A DNA stretch of 64,000 nt. Origin: Terriglobales bacterium (GTDB lineage Bacteria > Acidobacteriota > Terriglobia > Terriglobales > Acidobacteriaceae). Under the pieces are notes generated by a model. That model saw nothing but the letters and a program-made list of their open reading frames with translations, was not told the DNA's origin and searched no databases. Positions 43,555 through 52,981 of the stretch are shown one piece after another. The DNA lies in the NCBI GenBank assembly GCA_035567895.1, contig DATMPC010000085.1, positions 62,001-126,000 of the forward strand, written 5' to 3'. Numbering within the stretch: position 1 is the stretch's first letter; each line of letters starts with the position of its first letter. Both the position numbers and the translations under genes were made by a program.

Positions 43555-44790
43555 ATGCAGCGCGCAACGCGGCCGCTCCTTGCGCTTGGTTTGCTCACCG
43601 CACTGAACTTTCTCAACTACATTGACCGCTACATTCTGCCTGCCGTCCAGCCACTGATTAAACAGGAGTTCCATCCCTCCGACACAGCGCTTGGCGCGCT
43701 TACGACCGTGTTCTTCATTTTCTATATGTGTTCCGCGCCTGCCATTGGGTTTATGGCAGACAGGAAGTCGCGTAAGGCGATCATCGCGGTCGGTGCGCTT
43801 GTCTGGAGCGGAGCTACTCTGCTCACTGCCGCAACCTATAGCTTCACCTCTCTCCTGATTCGGCACACCGTCGTGGGTGTGGGGGAGGCTACGTTCTCAT
43901 TGATCGCGCCCGCTTACATTGCCGATCTGTTTCCAGAGGAAAAACGTGGGCGAATTTTGTCGTTGTTCTATTTAGCGATTCCCATGGGCGCCGCGCTTGG
44001 GTACATCATCGGCGGTGCACTCGGAACGCGGTATGGATGGCGATCGCCCTTCTATGTATGTGCTATTCCGGGGTTCATCGTGGCAATTTGGTTTTACTTT
44101 GCCGGCGATGAGCCCCAACGAGGAGCGCACGAGATAGCTCTTCACACACTCGAGCGCACGACCTTTCGCGGACTGTTGCGCAATCCCGCATTCTGGACCG
44201 CGACTCTGGGTATGGCCATGATGACCTTCGCGATCGGAGGAATTTCCGCGTGGATGCCTACATTCCTGGAACGGGAGAAGGGAATTCCGCTCGATCGCGC
44301 AAATTACTACTTTGGACTCATCACCGTAGTGGACGGTCTGGCGGGAACGGCAGTCGGAGGCTGGCTTGGGGACCGGTGGTTGCGACGCTCGCGAGGAGCC
44401 TATTACGCAATATCGGGAATTAGTGCTTTGCTGGCTATTCCAGGCGCGCTCTACGCATTTTACGGACACCCCTCGATGCTCTTCGTTTCACTTGCGGTCG
44501 CCGAATTCTTCCTCTTCCTTAACACCGGACCGCTGAATGCCGCGATCGTGAATTCGGTGGCTGCTCCAATTCGTGCCACAGCGATAGGCATGAATCTCTT
44601 CATCATTCACCTTCTGGGTGATGCGATTTCTCCGACGATTATCGGTGCGATCTCTGACCGCAGCAGCTTGCGTTTGGGCTTTTCCATCACCTTGATTGCC
44701 ATGGTTGCCTCAGCTCTGATTCTGTTCCTCGGGACGCGTTTTGCCCCACCACGGGCGGACGAAAGGCAATTAGCGGGAGCGTCGGCTTGA
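43555..44790 (+). CDS. Major facilitator superfamily transporter
   Basis: 411 residues with about twelve hydrophobic helices. The MFS loop 2-3 motif appears as GFMADRKSRKAIIAVG, and its pseudo-repeat between helices 8 and 9 as GGWLGDRWLRRSRG. The start LTALNFLNYIDRYILPAVQP and the sequence FSLIAPAYIADLFPEEKRG resemble the spinster-like/ACS branch. Substrate cannot be told. Its start codon lies 2 bp after the queF stop, and its end overlaps the glycosyltransferase start by 4 bp. Confidence 0.9.
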   Translation: MQRATRPLLALGLLTALNFLNYIDRYILPAVQPLIKQEFHPSDTALGALTTVFFIFYMCSAPAIGFMADRKSRKAIIAVGALVWSGATLLTAATYSFTSLLIRHTVVGVGEATFSLIAPAYIADLFPEEKRGRILSLFYLAIPMGAALGYIIGGALGTRYGWRSPFYVCAIPGFIVAIWFYFAGDEPQRGAHEIALHTLERTTFRGLLRNPAFWTATLGMAMMTFAIGGISAWMPTFLEREKGIPLDRANYYFGLITVVDGLAGTAVGGWLGDRWLRRSRGAYYAISGISALLAIPGALYAFYGHPSMLFVSLAVAEFFLFLNTGPLNAAIVNSVAAPIRATAIGMNLFIIHLLGDAISPTIIGAISDRSSLRLGFSITLIAMVASALILFLGTRFAPPRADERQLAGASA

Positions 44791-46019
44791 CCCGCTGGAT
44801 CTGGCTTGCGGCTGGCATTCTTCTCGGCGCCGACTGGTTGCGACGCTCGCTTCGCACTGCCATTGGCATGGGCAAGTTGTCAGACGTGACCAGCCCAGAA
44901 TGGGACAGACTGCCTCGAAGCAGCGCGCCCCAGCCCAGCGTCACGGTAGTCGTTCCGGCACGGAACGAGGGTGGCACGATTGAGCAATGCCTGCTCTCCT
45001 TGCTGGCTCAGGATTATCCCAACCTGCAGATTTTTGCAATCGATGATCGTTCAACTGACGCGACAGGAACGATCATGGATCGCGTCCAGACGGAGTCATC
45101 TGGCAAACTCCGTGTCCTGCATGTGACTGAACTTCCTGCTGGATGGTTGGGGAAAACACACGCGATGTGGCGTGGTGCCGCCGAGTTGGAGACTGATTGG
45201 ATTCTCTTTACCGATGGCGATGTCATCTTTCGCCCGGATGCAATTCGGCGCACGGTTGCGTACGCGGAAGCAACAAAGTCCGATCACCTTGTAATCTTTC
45301 CCACGCTCATTATGAAGGGCTTCGGTGAGCGCATGATGCTCGGCTTCTTCGGCCTCGCTTCCTTGTTACTGCTACGGCCGTGGAAAGTGAAAGATCCGAA
45401 GGCACGGGACTTTATAGGAGCCGGAGCATTCAACCTGATTCGCCGTGACACCTACGAGGAAGTGGGCACCTATCAGGCGCTTCGCATGGAAGTGATCGAT
45501 GACTTGAAGCTGGGCGAAGCCGTCAAGAGACACGGCTTGCGGCAAGACTGCGTCGTGGGCACCGATCTTGTGCGAGTCCGATGGGCAGAAGGCGGATTGG
45601 GTGTGGTGCGCAACTTGCGGAAAAACATGTTCAGTTTGCTGCACTTCAAATGGTGGCTAGCTGCCCTTGCCACTGTCGCTGCCGGAGTCTATCAACTGGG
45701 GCCGTGGGTTGGCATCGTCCTCGCTCCGGGAATTACAAAGGTTGGATTTGCTGTTGCCATCTTCTCGATCGCCTTGCTGTACTGGCGTATGGGACGCCAG
45801 TTCGGACTTTCGCCTTGGTTCTTCTTAACTCATCCTCTATCGACTGTCATGTTCATTCTTGCGCTGCTGAACTCGGCTGTTAGCTCGCTGGTGCACGACG
45901 GAGTTGTGTGGCGAGGGACAACATATCCACTCGAAGAAATTCGAGCTTATACCGCGGAGAGACACAAAGAGCTGCTACGTGTCCGCAGCAACACTAACCT
46001 GACCGACGACACGTATTAG
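44787..46019 (+). CDS. Membrane-associated family 2 glycosyltransferase
   Basis: 410 residues starting at TTG 44787, overlapping the transporter stop. A short N-terminal membrane helix precedes the GT-A domain (about 50-280): VTVVVPARNEGGTIEQCLLS, AIDDRSTDAT, the DxD motif in DWILFTDGDVIF, and an ED-like catalytic region EVIDDLKLGEAVKRHG. Three or four C-terminal helices (about 290-375) anchor it in the inner membrane. It resembles hopanoid- or carotenoid-linked glycosyltransferases (HpnB/CrtQ type), but the acceptor is unknown. Coupling to the MFS gene suggests export of a related lipid or sugar; this is speculative. Confidence 0.87.
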   Translation: MTRWIWLAAGILLGADWLRRSLRTAIGMGKLSDVTSPEWDRLPRSSAPQPSVTVVVPARNEGGTIEQCLLSLLAQDYPNLQIFAIDDRSTDATGTIMDRVQTESSGKLRVLHVTELPAGWLGKTHAMWRGAAELETDWILFTDGDVIFRPDAIRRTVAYAEATKSDHLVIFPTLIMKGFGERMMLGFFGLASLLLLRPWKVKDPKARDFIGAGAFNLIRRDTYEEVGTYQALRMEVIDDLKLGEAVKRHGLRQDCVVGTDLVRVRWAEGGLGVVRNLRKNMFSLLHFKWWLAALATVAAGVYQLGPWVGIVLAPGITKVGFAVAIFSIALLYWRMGRQFGLSPWFFLTHPLSTVMFILALLNSAVSSLVHDGVVWRGTTYPLEEIRAYTAERHKELLRVRSNTNLTDDTY

Positions 46020-46077
46020 GCACTTCCGTTTAGTCCCTTTCAGCGCCCTCGAATTCGCTGCTTCCACCCCGGGCTTC

Positions 46078-47178
46078 ATGCTATGCTCTGCGCCAAATCA
46101 GCCTTTGGAGTCCATTCTGCTGCCCCGCCTTTTTTCACTCGCTGTAGTCCTGGCCTTGTCGACCTGCGCTTTTTCCCAGACTGGAAGGCTTGATGCATTA
46201 CTTGAGGAAGGGCACTTCAAACAGGCCGCTAGACTTATTTCCGGAAGCAAGGATCAAGATGCAGAGACTCTCTACCTGCTGTCAAAGCTCAAGCAAGGCT
46301 TCCGTAAGCACGACGAGGCCCTGCAGCTTGCCGAAGCTGCAGTAAAGGCGAATCCGAATAAGGCCGCTTACCACTTGCAGTTGGCCGGCGTTCTGAGTGA
46401 AGACATCGACAAAGCAGGCCTGTTCAAGAAGATGTCGATAGCGAAGCGAGTTCATTCGGAGCTGGAAACCGCTCTGAAACTCGAGCCAAAGAACACCGAT
46501 TGCCTTTTCGGCATCATGACGTACTACGAGGAGGCGCCTGGAATTGCGGGTGGTGGGAAGGACAAGGCACACCAAATAGCCGAAGACATTGGGAAAATCG
46601 ATGAATCCAAGGGCTATCTGGCTCAAGCGCAACTCGCTCGTCACGAAAAACAAACCGACAAGCGCGAAGGCCTTTACCTGAATGCGGTGAAGGCCGATCC
46701 CAAGAGCTTCGAAGCGCTGGTTGCGCTCGCCGCCTTCTATGCCTCCGAGGCTCAGAAAAAATATGAACTGGCCGACAAGTATGCGCAGCAGGCTTTAGAC
46801 CTTGATCGGATCCGTATTGGGTCGTACGTCGTCTTCGCAGAAGTCGCCGCTTTCAAACAAAATTGGGACAAACTCGAAGGCTTGCTCTCTCAAGCCGAGA
46901 AAGCAAACGGAGATGATTTGAGTCCCTTCTATCAAGCCGGGCGAACGCTCCTTCAGTTGAACGAGGAACTGTCGCGAGCCGAGCGTTACTTCCGGAAATA
47001 TCTCTCGCAAGATCCTGAAGGATTCACTCCATCGCTCAGCGCGGCGCACTGGCGGCTAGGATTGGTTCTGGAGAAGATGGGCCGAAAGGAAGACGCGATT
47101 AGGGAACTGGAGAAGTCGCTACGATTACAGCCGGATTTCGAAAACGCCCAAAAAGACCTGAAGCGACTGAAGGGTTGA
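46078..47178 (+). CDS. Secreted TPR-repeat protein (paralogue 3 of 3)
   Basis: 366 residues with a signal peptide ending ...LALSTCAFSQ; the cysteine is followed by AFS, so it is probably not a lipoprotein. TPR repeats run through the protein, ending WRLGLVLEKMGRKEDAIREL. It is closely similar to the product at 1766-2848 over its full length (shared APGIAGGGKDKA, AVKADPKSFEALVALAAFYA, DDLSPFYQAGRTLLQLNEEL), showing a recent family expansion. Convergent with hemD (1 bp gap). Probable periplasmic scaffold; partner unknown. Confidence 0.85.
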   Translation: MLCSAPNQPLESILLPRLFSLAVVLALSTCAFSQTGRLDALLEEGHFKQAARLISGSKDQDAETLYLLSKLKQGFRKHDEALQLAEAAVKANPNKAAYHLQLAGVLSEDIDKAGLFKKMSIAKRVHSELETALKLEPKNTDCLFGIMTYYEEAPGIAGGGKDKAHQIAEDIGKIDESKGYLAQAQLARHEKQTDKREGLYLNAVKADPKSFEALVALAAFYASEAQKKYELADKYAQQALDLDRIRIGSYVVFAEVAAFKQNWDKLEGLLSQAEKANGDDLSPFYQAGRTLLQLNEELSRAERYFRKYLSQDPEGFTPSLSAAHWRLGLVLEKMGRKEDAIRELEKSLRLQPDFENAQKDLKRLKG

Positions 47179-47179
47179 G

Positions 47180-48019
47180 CTAGTTTCCGAAAAACCTCAC
47201 AAGCGCCTGTGTAAGCCCTTCCATCGTGTACTCGTCGGCCTCAACGTCTACCGGCAGTCCATACTCGCGCATGGTGCGCGAGGTCACCGGGCCTATCGAG
47301 GCGAACTTCACGTGCGAAATCTTCGACGGGATGTCTGTGCCCACCACAACCGTGAGGAAGTTCTGGACAGTAGAGGAGCTTGTAAAGGTAATGGCATCCG
47401 GCAGGGGCCGTGCGGCGAAGACGCTCTGCATGCAAGATTTTGCGTCTTCCGGAATGACGGTTTGATAAGCCTCTGCGACGTCCACCTGCGCTCCCGCTGC
47501 CCGCAGTTCGTCGGGGATAACGTCTCGCGCGATCTTCGCTCTCACGAGTAGAACTTTTTCACCCTTAACTAACTTTCGCACTGCACGAACCACCTCTTCT
47601 GCAACGTAGTGCGGAGGCACGATATCCACAACTAGTCCATGGTCCTGAATGCGCTCCTCAGTAGCTGGGCCGATGGCTGCAATCTTCAAGTGCTGAAGCG
47701 AATCGACGCTGAGCCCAAGCGGCTCCAGCCTGGAAAACAGAGCTTCGACGCCATTTACGCTGGTCAGTATCAGCCAGTCATACTGAAGAATGTCCTTCAG
47801 TGCGGTGTCAAGCGCGTCGTAAGAGTCCGGTTCGCGGATCTCGATGACCGGAGCTTCAACTACCTCTGCGCCAAAGTGTTTGAGCAGAGAAGACAGACCA
47901 TCTGCCTGTCTGTGAGCACGCGTGATGACAATGCGTTTGCCGGCGAGAGGACCAGAGGTCACCAGCTCCGCCACCCGATGCGCCTGGGGATCGACCGTTT
48001 TCTTCTTTGCCATTGCCAT
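47180..48019 (-). CDS. hemD: Uroporphyrinogen-III synthase
   Basis: 279 residues. It closes and isomerises hydroxymethylbilane to uroporphyrinogen III. The family is poorly conserved, but the fold signatures are there: GKRIVITRAHRQADGLSSLL at the N-terminus, DWLILTSVNGVEALF, IAAIGPATEERI, DAITFTSSSTVQNFL and FASIGPVTSRTMREYGLPVDVEA near the end. It lies 17 bp downstream of hemC in the same minus-strand operon. The N-terminal 25 residues (KKKTVDPQAHRVAE) are a short extension. Confidence 0.9.
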   Translation of the reverse strand: MAMAKKKTVDPQAHRVAELVTSGPLAGKRIVITRAHRQADGLSSLLKHFGAEVVEAPVIEIREPDSYDALDTALKDILQYDWLILTSVNGVEALFSRLEPLGLSVDSLQHLKIAAIGPATEERIQDHGLVVDIVPPHYVAEEVVRAVRKLVKGEKVLLVRAKIARDVIPDELRAAGAQVDVAEAYQTVIPEDAKSCMQSVFAARPLPDAITFTSSSTVQNFLTVVVGTDIPSKISHVKFASIGPVTSRTMREYGLPVDVEADEYTMEGLTQALVRFFGN

Positions 48020-48036
48020 GTTGAAGATGCAGGATA

Positions 48037-48972
48037 CTACGGTTGCTGCGGTACGGAGACCTCTCTACCGTAAACCTCGTCCAAAATCTTCTGTGCGCCT
48101 CTCGCCAGCAGGGCGCGCCCAACTTCCACACCGAGTTTCTCGGGATCGGATCCCTCGCTTTCTTCGCGAATCATCGAGCTCCCATCGGGACTGGCGACTA
48201 CGGCTCGAAGCAACAAACCTCGCTGAGTTGGTGACGCATAAGCTCCGATCGGAACCTGGCATCCGCCTCCTAACTGATTCAACGTCGCACGCTCACATGC
48301 AACCGCCACGCGGGTCGGCGGATGATCGAGAAATTTCACAGCCTCTATGGTGGCTGCGTCGTTCGCGCGAGTCTCGATGGCAAGCGCTCCTTGCCCAGCG
48401 GCGGGACACATTTGTGCCGGTTCGAAATACTGCCGGACCGCGTCGGTCAGTCCCAATCTAGTCACTCCGGCTGCGGCCAGGATGATGGCATCAAACGCGC
48501 CACTTTGGAGCTTTCGTAGTCGAGTATCCACGTTGCCCCGCAACGGAATGATCTCGAGATCCGAGCGGAGTGCGTGCAGTTGCGCCTGCCGGCGCAGGCT
48601 GCTCGTACCGACGCGAGCGCGCTTAGGCAATTCGCCGATTTGCGAGTAGCGAACCGACAAGAATGTATCCCGCGGATCGTCCCGCCGTGGAACCGCTGCC
48701 AGCACAAACCCGTTAGGCAGCTCGGTCGGCAAATCTTTGAGACTGTGTACGGCAAGATCGACTCGACCTGCGGATAGCGCCTCTTCGATCTCTTTAGTAA
48801 ACATTCCTTTGGTGCCAACTTTAGCGAGAGCCACATCGGTAATTTTGTCGCCAGTAGTCTTGATGATTTCAATGGAGACGCTGTGCCCTTGCCGCTGAAG
48901 CAGGCTGGAAATGTGATTGGCCTGCCAAAGAGCCAGTTGAGATCCACGCGATCCAATGCGGAGTTGAGCCAT
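48037..48972 (-). CDS. hemC: Porphobilinogen deaminase (hydroxymethylbilane synthase)
   Basis: 311 residues, full length. It joins four porphobilinogens into hydroxymethylbilane using a dipyrromethane cofactor attached to Cys238 in [16 protein letters not shown]. Other signatures: [38 protein letters not shown] and [10 protein letters not shown]. Its start ATG overlaps the hemA stop by one base (TGATG arrangement), so translation is coupled. Confidence 0.97.
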   Translation of the reverse strand: MAQLRIGSRGSQLALWQANHISSLLQRQGHSVSIEIIKTTGDKITDVALAKVGTKGMFTKEIEEALSAGRVDLAVHSLKDLPTELPNGFVLAAVPRRDDPRDTFLSVRYSQIGELPKRARVGTSSLRRQAQLHALRSDLEIIPLRGNVDTRLRKLQSGAFDAIILAAAGVTRLGLTDAVRQYFEPAQMCPAAGQGALAIETRANDAATIEAVKFLDHPPTRVAVACERATLNQLGGGCQVPIGAYASPTQRGLLLRAVVASPDGSSMIREESEGSDPEKLGVEVGRALLARGAQKILDEVYGREVSVPQQP

Positions 48973-50363
48973 CAGCGGCGAGAGCCGGGCTTTTGCTCGG
49001 CAACCTCGGTTTCGTCCTCGTCGATCGCAAGAGAATGCCGATCCTTATTGTCAGCAACGGCGGAAGCATTTTTGTCGGAAGGGCCCGATGCACCGTTCCG
49101 CCGCGCTTCCTCACTTTCGATTCCAAACAGTCCGCGCAAAAGCTCTGCGGTAGTGGCAAGCTGGTCTGAGCCGCTGAAGCTCTTGAGTGCGGAAATGGGA
49201 GTGTGCAGAATTTTGTTTACAATGCTGCGGGTCAGATTCTCTACGGCACTCTCCTGCTCTGGCGAGAGCTTACCCAACCGTCCGCGCAGACGATCGAGTT
49301 CCGACCGCCGAATGTCCTCTACGCGTTTTTGCAGCGCCACGATTGTGGGCACTGCATCAAGGCTTTGCACGCGCCGCTGAAAGCGGACGACTTCTTCTTC
49401 GATCAGCCTCTCCGCTCGCTCGGCCTCACGTCCGCGATCGCTGACGTTGGCTTCGACTACCTGCTGCAGGTCGTCGATGTCGTAAACGAAGATACCGTCC
49501 ACATGGCTCAGTTGTGCATCCACATCGCGCGGCACGGCGATATCGATGAAGAACATTGGCCGGTTCTTGCGGCGATGCATGAACATCTCGCCATGTTCGC
49601 GCCGGAAGATCGCGTGAGGAGCGCCGGTAGAGGTGATTACGATGTCGGCCTGGTCAGCGGTGCTGTAGAGCTGGTCAAAATGGATCGCGCTGCCGCCCAC
49701 ACGCTCCGCCATCTGCAGTGCACGGTCATGTGTGCGATTGGAAACAAAGATTGTGCCGGCTCCATGCGAGCGAAGATGGCGGGCCGCCAATTCACTTATC
49801 TTGCCGGCGCCTACTACGTACACGCTTCTACCTTGCAGGCTGCCGAAAATCTTCTTAGCGAGTTCCACAGCGACTGACGCAACCGAGACTACCGAGCTTC
49901 CGATGGCCGTCTCCGTCCGTACCCGCTTCGCTACTGAAAAGGCTCGGCTCAAGAGCGCATCGAGATTCGATTGAACGGAACCCACGGCTTTGCCGATGGC
50001 GTATGACTGTTTAACCTGGCCCAGAATCTGCGGTTCTCCAACGATCATTGAGTCAAGGCTCGCGGCTACGCGAAAAACATGCCGTACCACATCGTCGCCG
50101 TTGTACTCATACAGGTGCTCGCGCAGCGCTGATACATCGGTTAGGAGGTAGTCGCGAATGAAGGCATACAGATCGGCGCCACTTTCGGAAGCGACCGCAA
50201 ATTCGACTCGATTACAAGTCGAGAACACCACGCACTCACCGACACCGGGATGTTCCAGCAGTCTCCGGGTAGCTTCCTCCAGACGCCATTCTGGAACTGC
50301 AATGCGTTCTCGCACTTCGACGGGGGCCGTCTTGTGGTTCACGCCAATGAGTTGGAGTTTCAT
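48972..50363 (-). CDS. hemA: Glutamyl-tRNA reductase
   Basis: 463 residues from [20 protein letters not shown]. First committed step of the C5 heme pathway: reduces glutamyl-tRNA(Glu) to glutamate-1-semialdehyde. The catalytic Cys50 is in [11 protein letters not shown]; the NADPH domain has [17 protein letters not shown] and the dimerisation domain is helical. The last 50 residues ([16 protein letters not shown]...) are a charged extension beyond the usual end. The start overlaps the end of the hemX/ccsA-like gene by 4 bp. Confidence 0.97.
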   Translation of the reverse strand: MKLQLIGVNHKTAPVEVRERIAVPEWRLEEATRRLLEHPGVGECVVFSTCNRVEFAVASESGADLYAFIRDYLLTDVSALREHLYEYNGDDVVRHVFRVAASLDSMIVGEPQILGQVKQSYAIGKAVGSVQSNLDALLSRAFSVAKRVRTETAIGSSVVSVASVAVELAKKIFGSLQGRSVYVVGAGKISELAARHLRSHGAGTIFVSNRTHDRALQMAERVGGSAIHFDQLYSTADQADIVITSTGAPHAIFRREHGEMFMHRRKNRPMFFIDIAVPRDVDAQLSHVDGIFVYDIDDLQQVVEANVSDRGREAERAERLIEEEVVRFQRRVQSLDAVPTIVALQKRVEDIRRSELDRLRGRLGKLSPEQESAVENLTRSIVNKILHTPISALKSFSGSDQLATTAELLRGLFGIESEEARRNGASGPSDKNASAVADNKDRHSLAIDEDETEVAEQKPGSRR

Positions 50364-51172
50364 CGCGCTACGAACCTGTGGACTCCACTGAAGTAGTTTG
50401 CTGCCCAAACGCTAAGCGCTGCAGCGAAAGCGAAGGCTGTGAGCAACGCGGCACGCCGTCCGCGCCACCCGGAGTTCCATCGCGTGTACAGCATCACCGT
50501 GTAAACGGCCCACATCAGCAGGCTGAGAATGATTTTGGGATCCTGAAAATAACTCGCCCCGTATTGCATCTGGGCGATCACCGAACCGGCGATCAACCCG
50601 ATCGTCATGAACGGAAAGCCGATGATCAGGAGTCGATAGCCGATGTTGTCGATAGTCTCCAATGCAGGAAGCTTACCGGCGATTCCATTCAGATCCTTGC
50701 GCTTGAGGCTGCGCTCGTGCAGTAGATACAGCACGCTGGCGATGAAGCTGAAGAAGAGAGCCGAATATCCAACCAGAATCAGGATGATATGGGTGTAGAT
50801 CCATCCGCTGCGCAATTGCGGTGAAATCAATTGTGGTGGGCCCTGTGCCAATGCCGCCGATAGGGAAAGTAGAAATGCGATTGGCAGGACAACGATTCCC
50901 GGAGATGTGGTCCGATAGATGTAATAGACGCCGATGAACAGCAGCATCATCAGGAATGCAAGCAGCGATTCCGACTGATGCAGCGGACTTCCGGCCATAC
51001 CGCCGGATACAAACGCTTCTACCAGCGCGACACAATGCAGCGTGACCGCAACTCCGGCGATGGGGAGAGTCGCCCTGGACAGAATTTCGCGCCGCCGCAG
51101 CAGCGCGATCAGGGCGTACAGCATGCTGAGGCCGTACAAACCTGCCGCGATTCGTAACCAGAATAGAGACAT
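50360..51172 (-). CDS. HemX/CcsA-like cytochrome c assembly membrane protein
   Basis: 270 residues with about eight transmembrane helices. Sequence such as SESLLAFLMMLLFIGVYYIY, GWIYTHIILILVGYSALFFSFIASVLYLLHERSLK and the final YTRWNSGWRGRRAALLTAFAF is that of the CcsA/CcmC/HemX superfamily. It is shorter than true CcsA and lies directly upstream of hemA, as hemX does in Bacillus, so a role in controlling glutamyl-tRNA reductase or in heme handling is more likely than cytochrome c ligation. No ccsB is nearby. Confidence 0.87.
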   Translation of the reverse strand: MSLFWLRIAAGLYGLSMLYALIALLRRREILSRATLPIAGVAVTLHCVALVEAFVSGGMAGSPLHQSESLLAFLMMLLFIGVYYIYRTTSPGIVVLPIAFLLSLSAALAQGPPQLISPQLRSGWIYTHIILILVGYSALFFSFIASVLYLLHERSLKRKDLNGIAGKLPALETIDNIGYRLLIIGFPFMTIGLIAGSVIAQMQYGASYFQDPKIILSLLMWAVYTVMLYTRWNSGWRGRRAALLTAFAFAAALSVWAANYFSGVHRFVAR

Positions 51173-51294
51173 GGAAAACTATGCCAATTCGCCCGCGAAG
51201 ACTCGATTGTCTCCGTTGCTACAGTTGAAATTCCGCAACTTGAAGGCGAACAGTACCACATAATTATACGCAGCGTGGTTCGCCCATTTTGCCT

Positions 51295-52902
51295 TTACGC
51301 CAGCGCGATCACCTGATGGTCGTGGCATTCGGGCCGATAGTCTTCGATGAGCCGATCGATCAGCTCAGTCCCAAATTTGGCCAGGAAATAAATTCCGGCT
51401 ACGCGCCGCTCCTGGAGCTCCTTTTCGGGAAACAGTAAGGAACTGAGCATGCTCGCGTGACGGTCCAGGACCTGTTCCCGATGGAGATTCGCGCGTGCCG
51501 CCCGTGATTCCAGGCGCTGAAGTTGATGCCGCATCTTGCGCGCCGCAACCTCACCCGCTGCCTCTACAGTTGGGTCGAGCCTTTTTAGCGAGTGGAGGAG
51601 GGGAGCCAGCAAGCGTTCGAGATGTTCGCGGCTACGATCGAAGTCATCTTTTATGTCAGCTGGAATGGTTCTCTGCGCGAGCGCGGCTACAAAGTCGTCT
51701 TTGGGTTGGAGCACGTCACGAAGCCTGAGACCGTACTTACGCATCCAGCTCGCGAGGCGCGCCTCGATCAAAGTCGTCGAGAATCGAGGCCATACCGGCG
51801 TAGTCCTGCCCAGCAGACGCTCGTATACAACCTGAGACTGAGCGAAGTATGCGATCTCCGCAGGTCCAGCGATGTAGGTCGCTGTGGGGAGCAAGTAATC
51901 CTGCAGGACCGAGCGGAGCAAGACATTCGCGGTAAAAAGCTCGGGGCTGGACTCAATCTGCCGTTGCAATTGCTCTGGAGTCCACTGGGTGCCGTTGGCG
52001 CTGAAGGTTCCATTCTTGCGATGAATCGGCAGGCGCTTTCCATCCTTGAGAAAGAACAGAAGCGTTGATGATTGCGTGACCTTTACCTGCGCGTGATATC
52101 CCGCAGCTTCGAGTTCCTTCGATCGCGAGAGGAGCGCGCGCGTCAGCTCTTCTGCGTATTGAGCGGCGGAGCGAAGAATCGGGGCACCGATTTGGTGGTG
52201 TTGATCATCCGATGGTTCCAGAACGATCAGGCCTTGTCGCGCGAACAGCTTCGTCATCAGCTCCGCGAAGGAGGTCGCGAATGTCTTTCCCGGCTGATAA
52301 CTCGATCGCACCAGATCGAGCGTCTCGGATTCACCAACAAGTTGTTGCAGCTGGTCAACCAGCGAGACGATATCGCCGGCAAGGGAAACGGTTCCGACCG
52401 GACACCCTGGACAGCCTCGCGAAGACGTTTCCAATCTCTGCAGTTCGCCCCGGCTATCGGGCACAAAAGCGTGATTCACCTCTGCCAGATCGTGGTCTTC
52501 CGACGCCAACCAAAACACTGGGACGGCTTCCACTCCTCTGGCCGTGAGTTCGCGTGCGAGGCGAATGATGGTGACGGCCTTGTAAAGCGTGTAGGCCGGT
52601 CCCAGAAACAGACCCACCTGTTGGCCGCTAACGACTGCACGCGCTCCTTTACGAAGTTTCTCGATGTTGCTAAGAGCCTCGTCTCCGGCGTTCCAGGCGC
52701 GATTTTGTCTTAAGAGCACATCAGCGACGCGTTCCCGACGTTCAACCGGGATGCTTACGCCGCGAGCCTGACTTTCGAGTTCATCGAGAGAAAGTGTGGA
52801 CGTGGGATAGAAGGGGCGAGTCTGCGGATTAGCGGTGAGGAAGTCGAGAAAGAGCCGCGAAGTGCCGGGCACATCACGGAAGGGAAGACATTCCTGGTCC
52901 AA
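51295..52902 (-). CDS. bshC: Bacillithiol biosynthesis cysteine-adding enzyme
   Basis: 535 residues, the normal BshC length. It adds cysteine to glucosaminyl-malate in the last step of bacillithiol synthesis. Core motifs: VVSGQQVGLFLGPAYTLYKA, AVPVFWLASEDHDLAEV, KVTQSSTLLFFLKDGKRLPI, YIAGPAEIAYFAQSQVVYE and the coiled-coil stretch near 420-490. The gene stands alone, with no bshA or bshB in the window. Its presence indicates bacillithiol as the low-molecular-weight thiol of this organism. Confidence 0.95.
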   Translation of the reverse strand: MDQECLPFRDVPGTSRLFLDFLTANPQTRPFYPTSTLSLDELESQARGVSIPVERRERVADVLLRQNRAWNAGDEALSNIEKLRKGARAVVSGQQVGLFLGPAYTLYKAVTIIRLARELTARGVEAVPVFWLASEDHDLAEVNHAFVPDSRGELQRLETSSRGCPGCPVGTVSLAGDIVSLVDQLQQLVGESETLDLVRSSYQPGKTFATSFAELMTKLFARQGLIVLEPSDDQHHQIGAPILRSAAQYAEELTRALLSRSKELEAAGYHAQVKVTQSSTLLFFLKDGKRLPIHRKNGTFSANGTQWTPEQLQRQIESSPELFTANVLLRSVLQDYLLPTATYIAGPAEIAYFAQSQVVYERLLGRTTPVWPRFSTTLIEARLASWMRKYGLRLRDVLQPKDDFVAALAQRTIPADIKDDFDRSREHLERLLAPLLHSLKRLDPTVEAAGEVAARKMRHQLQRLESRAARANLHREQVLDRHASMLSSLLFPEKELQERRVAGIYFLAKFGTELIDRLIEDYRPECHDHQVIALA

Positions 52903-52981
52903 TCGGGCCTCTCTCGCTCAAGTTCATACTACAGTGGAGTTTGGATTTCAGCGGACTGCAGAAGGATGCAGAAAGTCCTCG

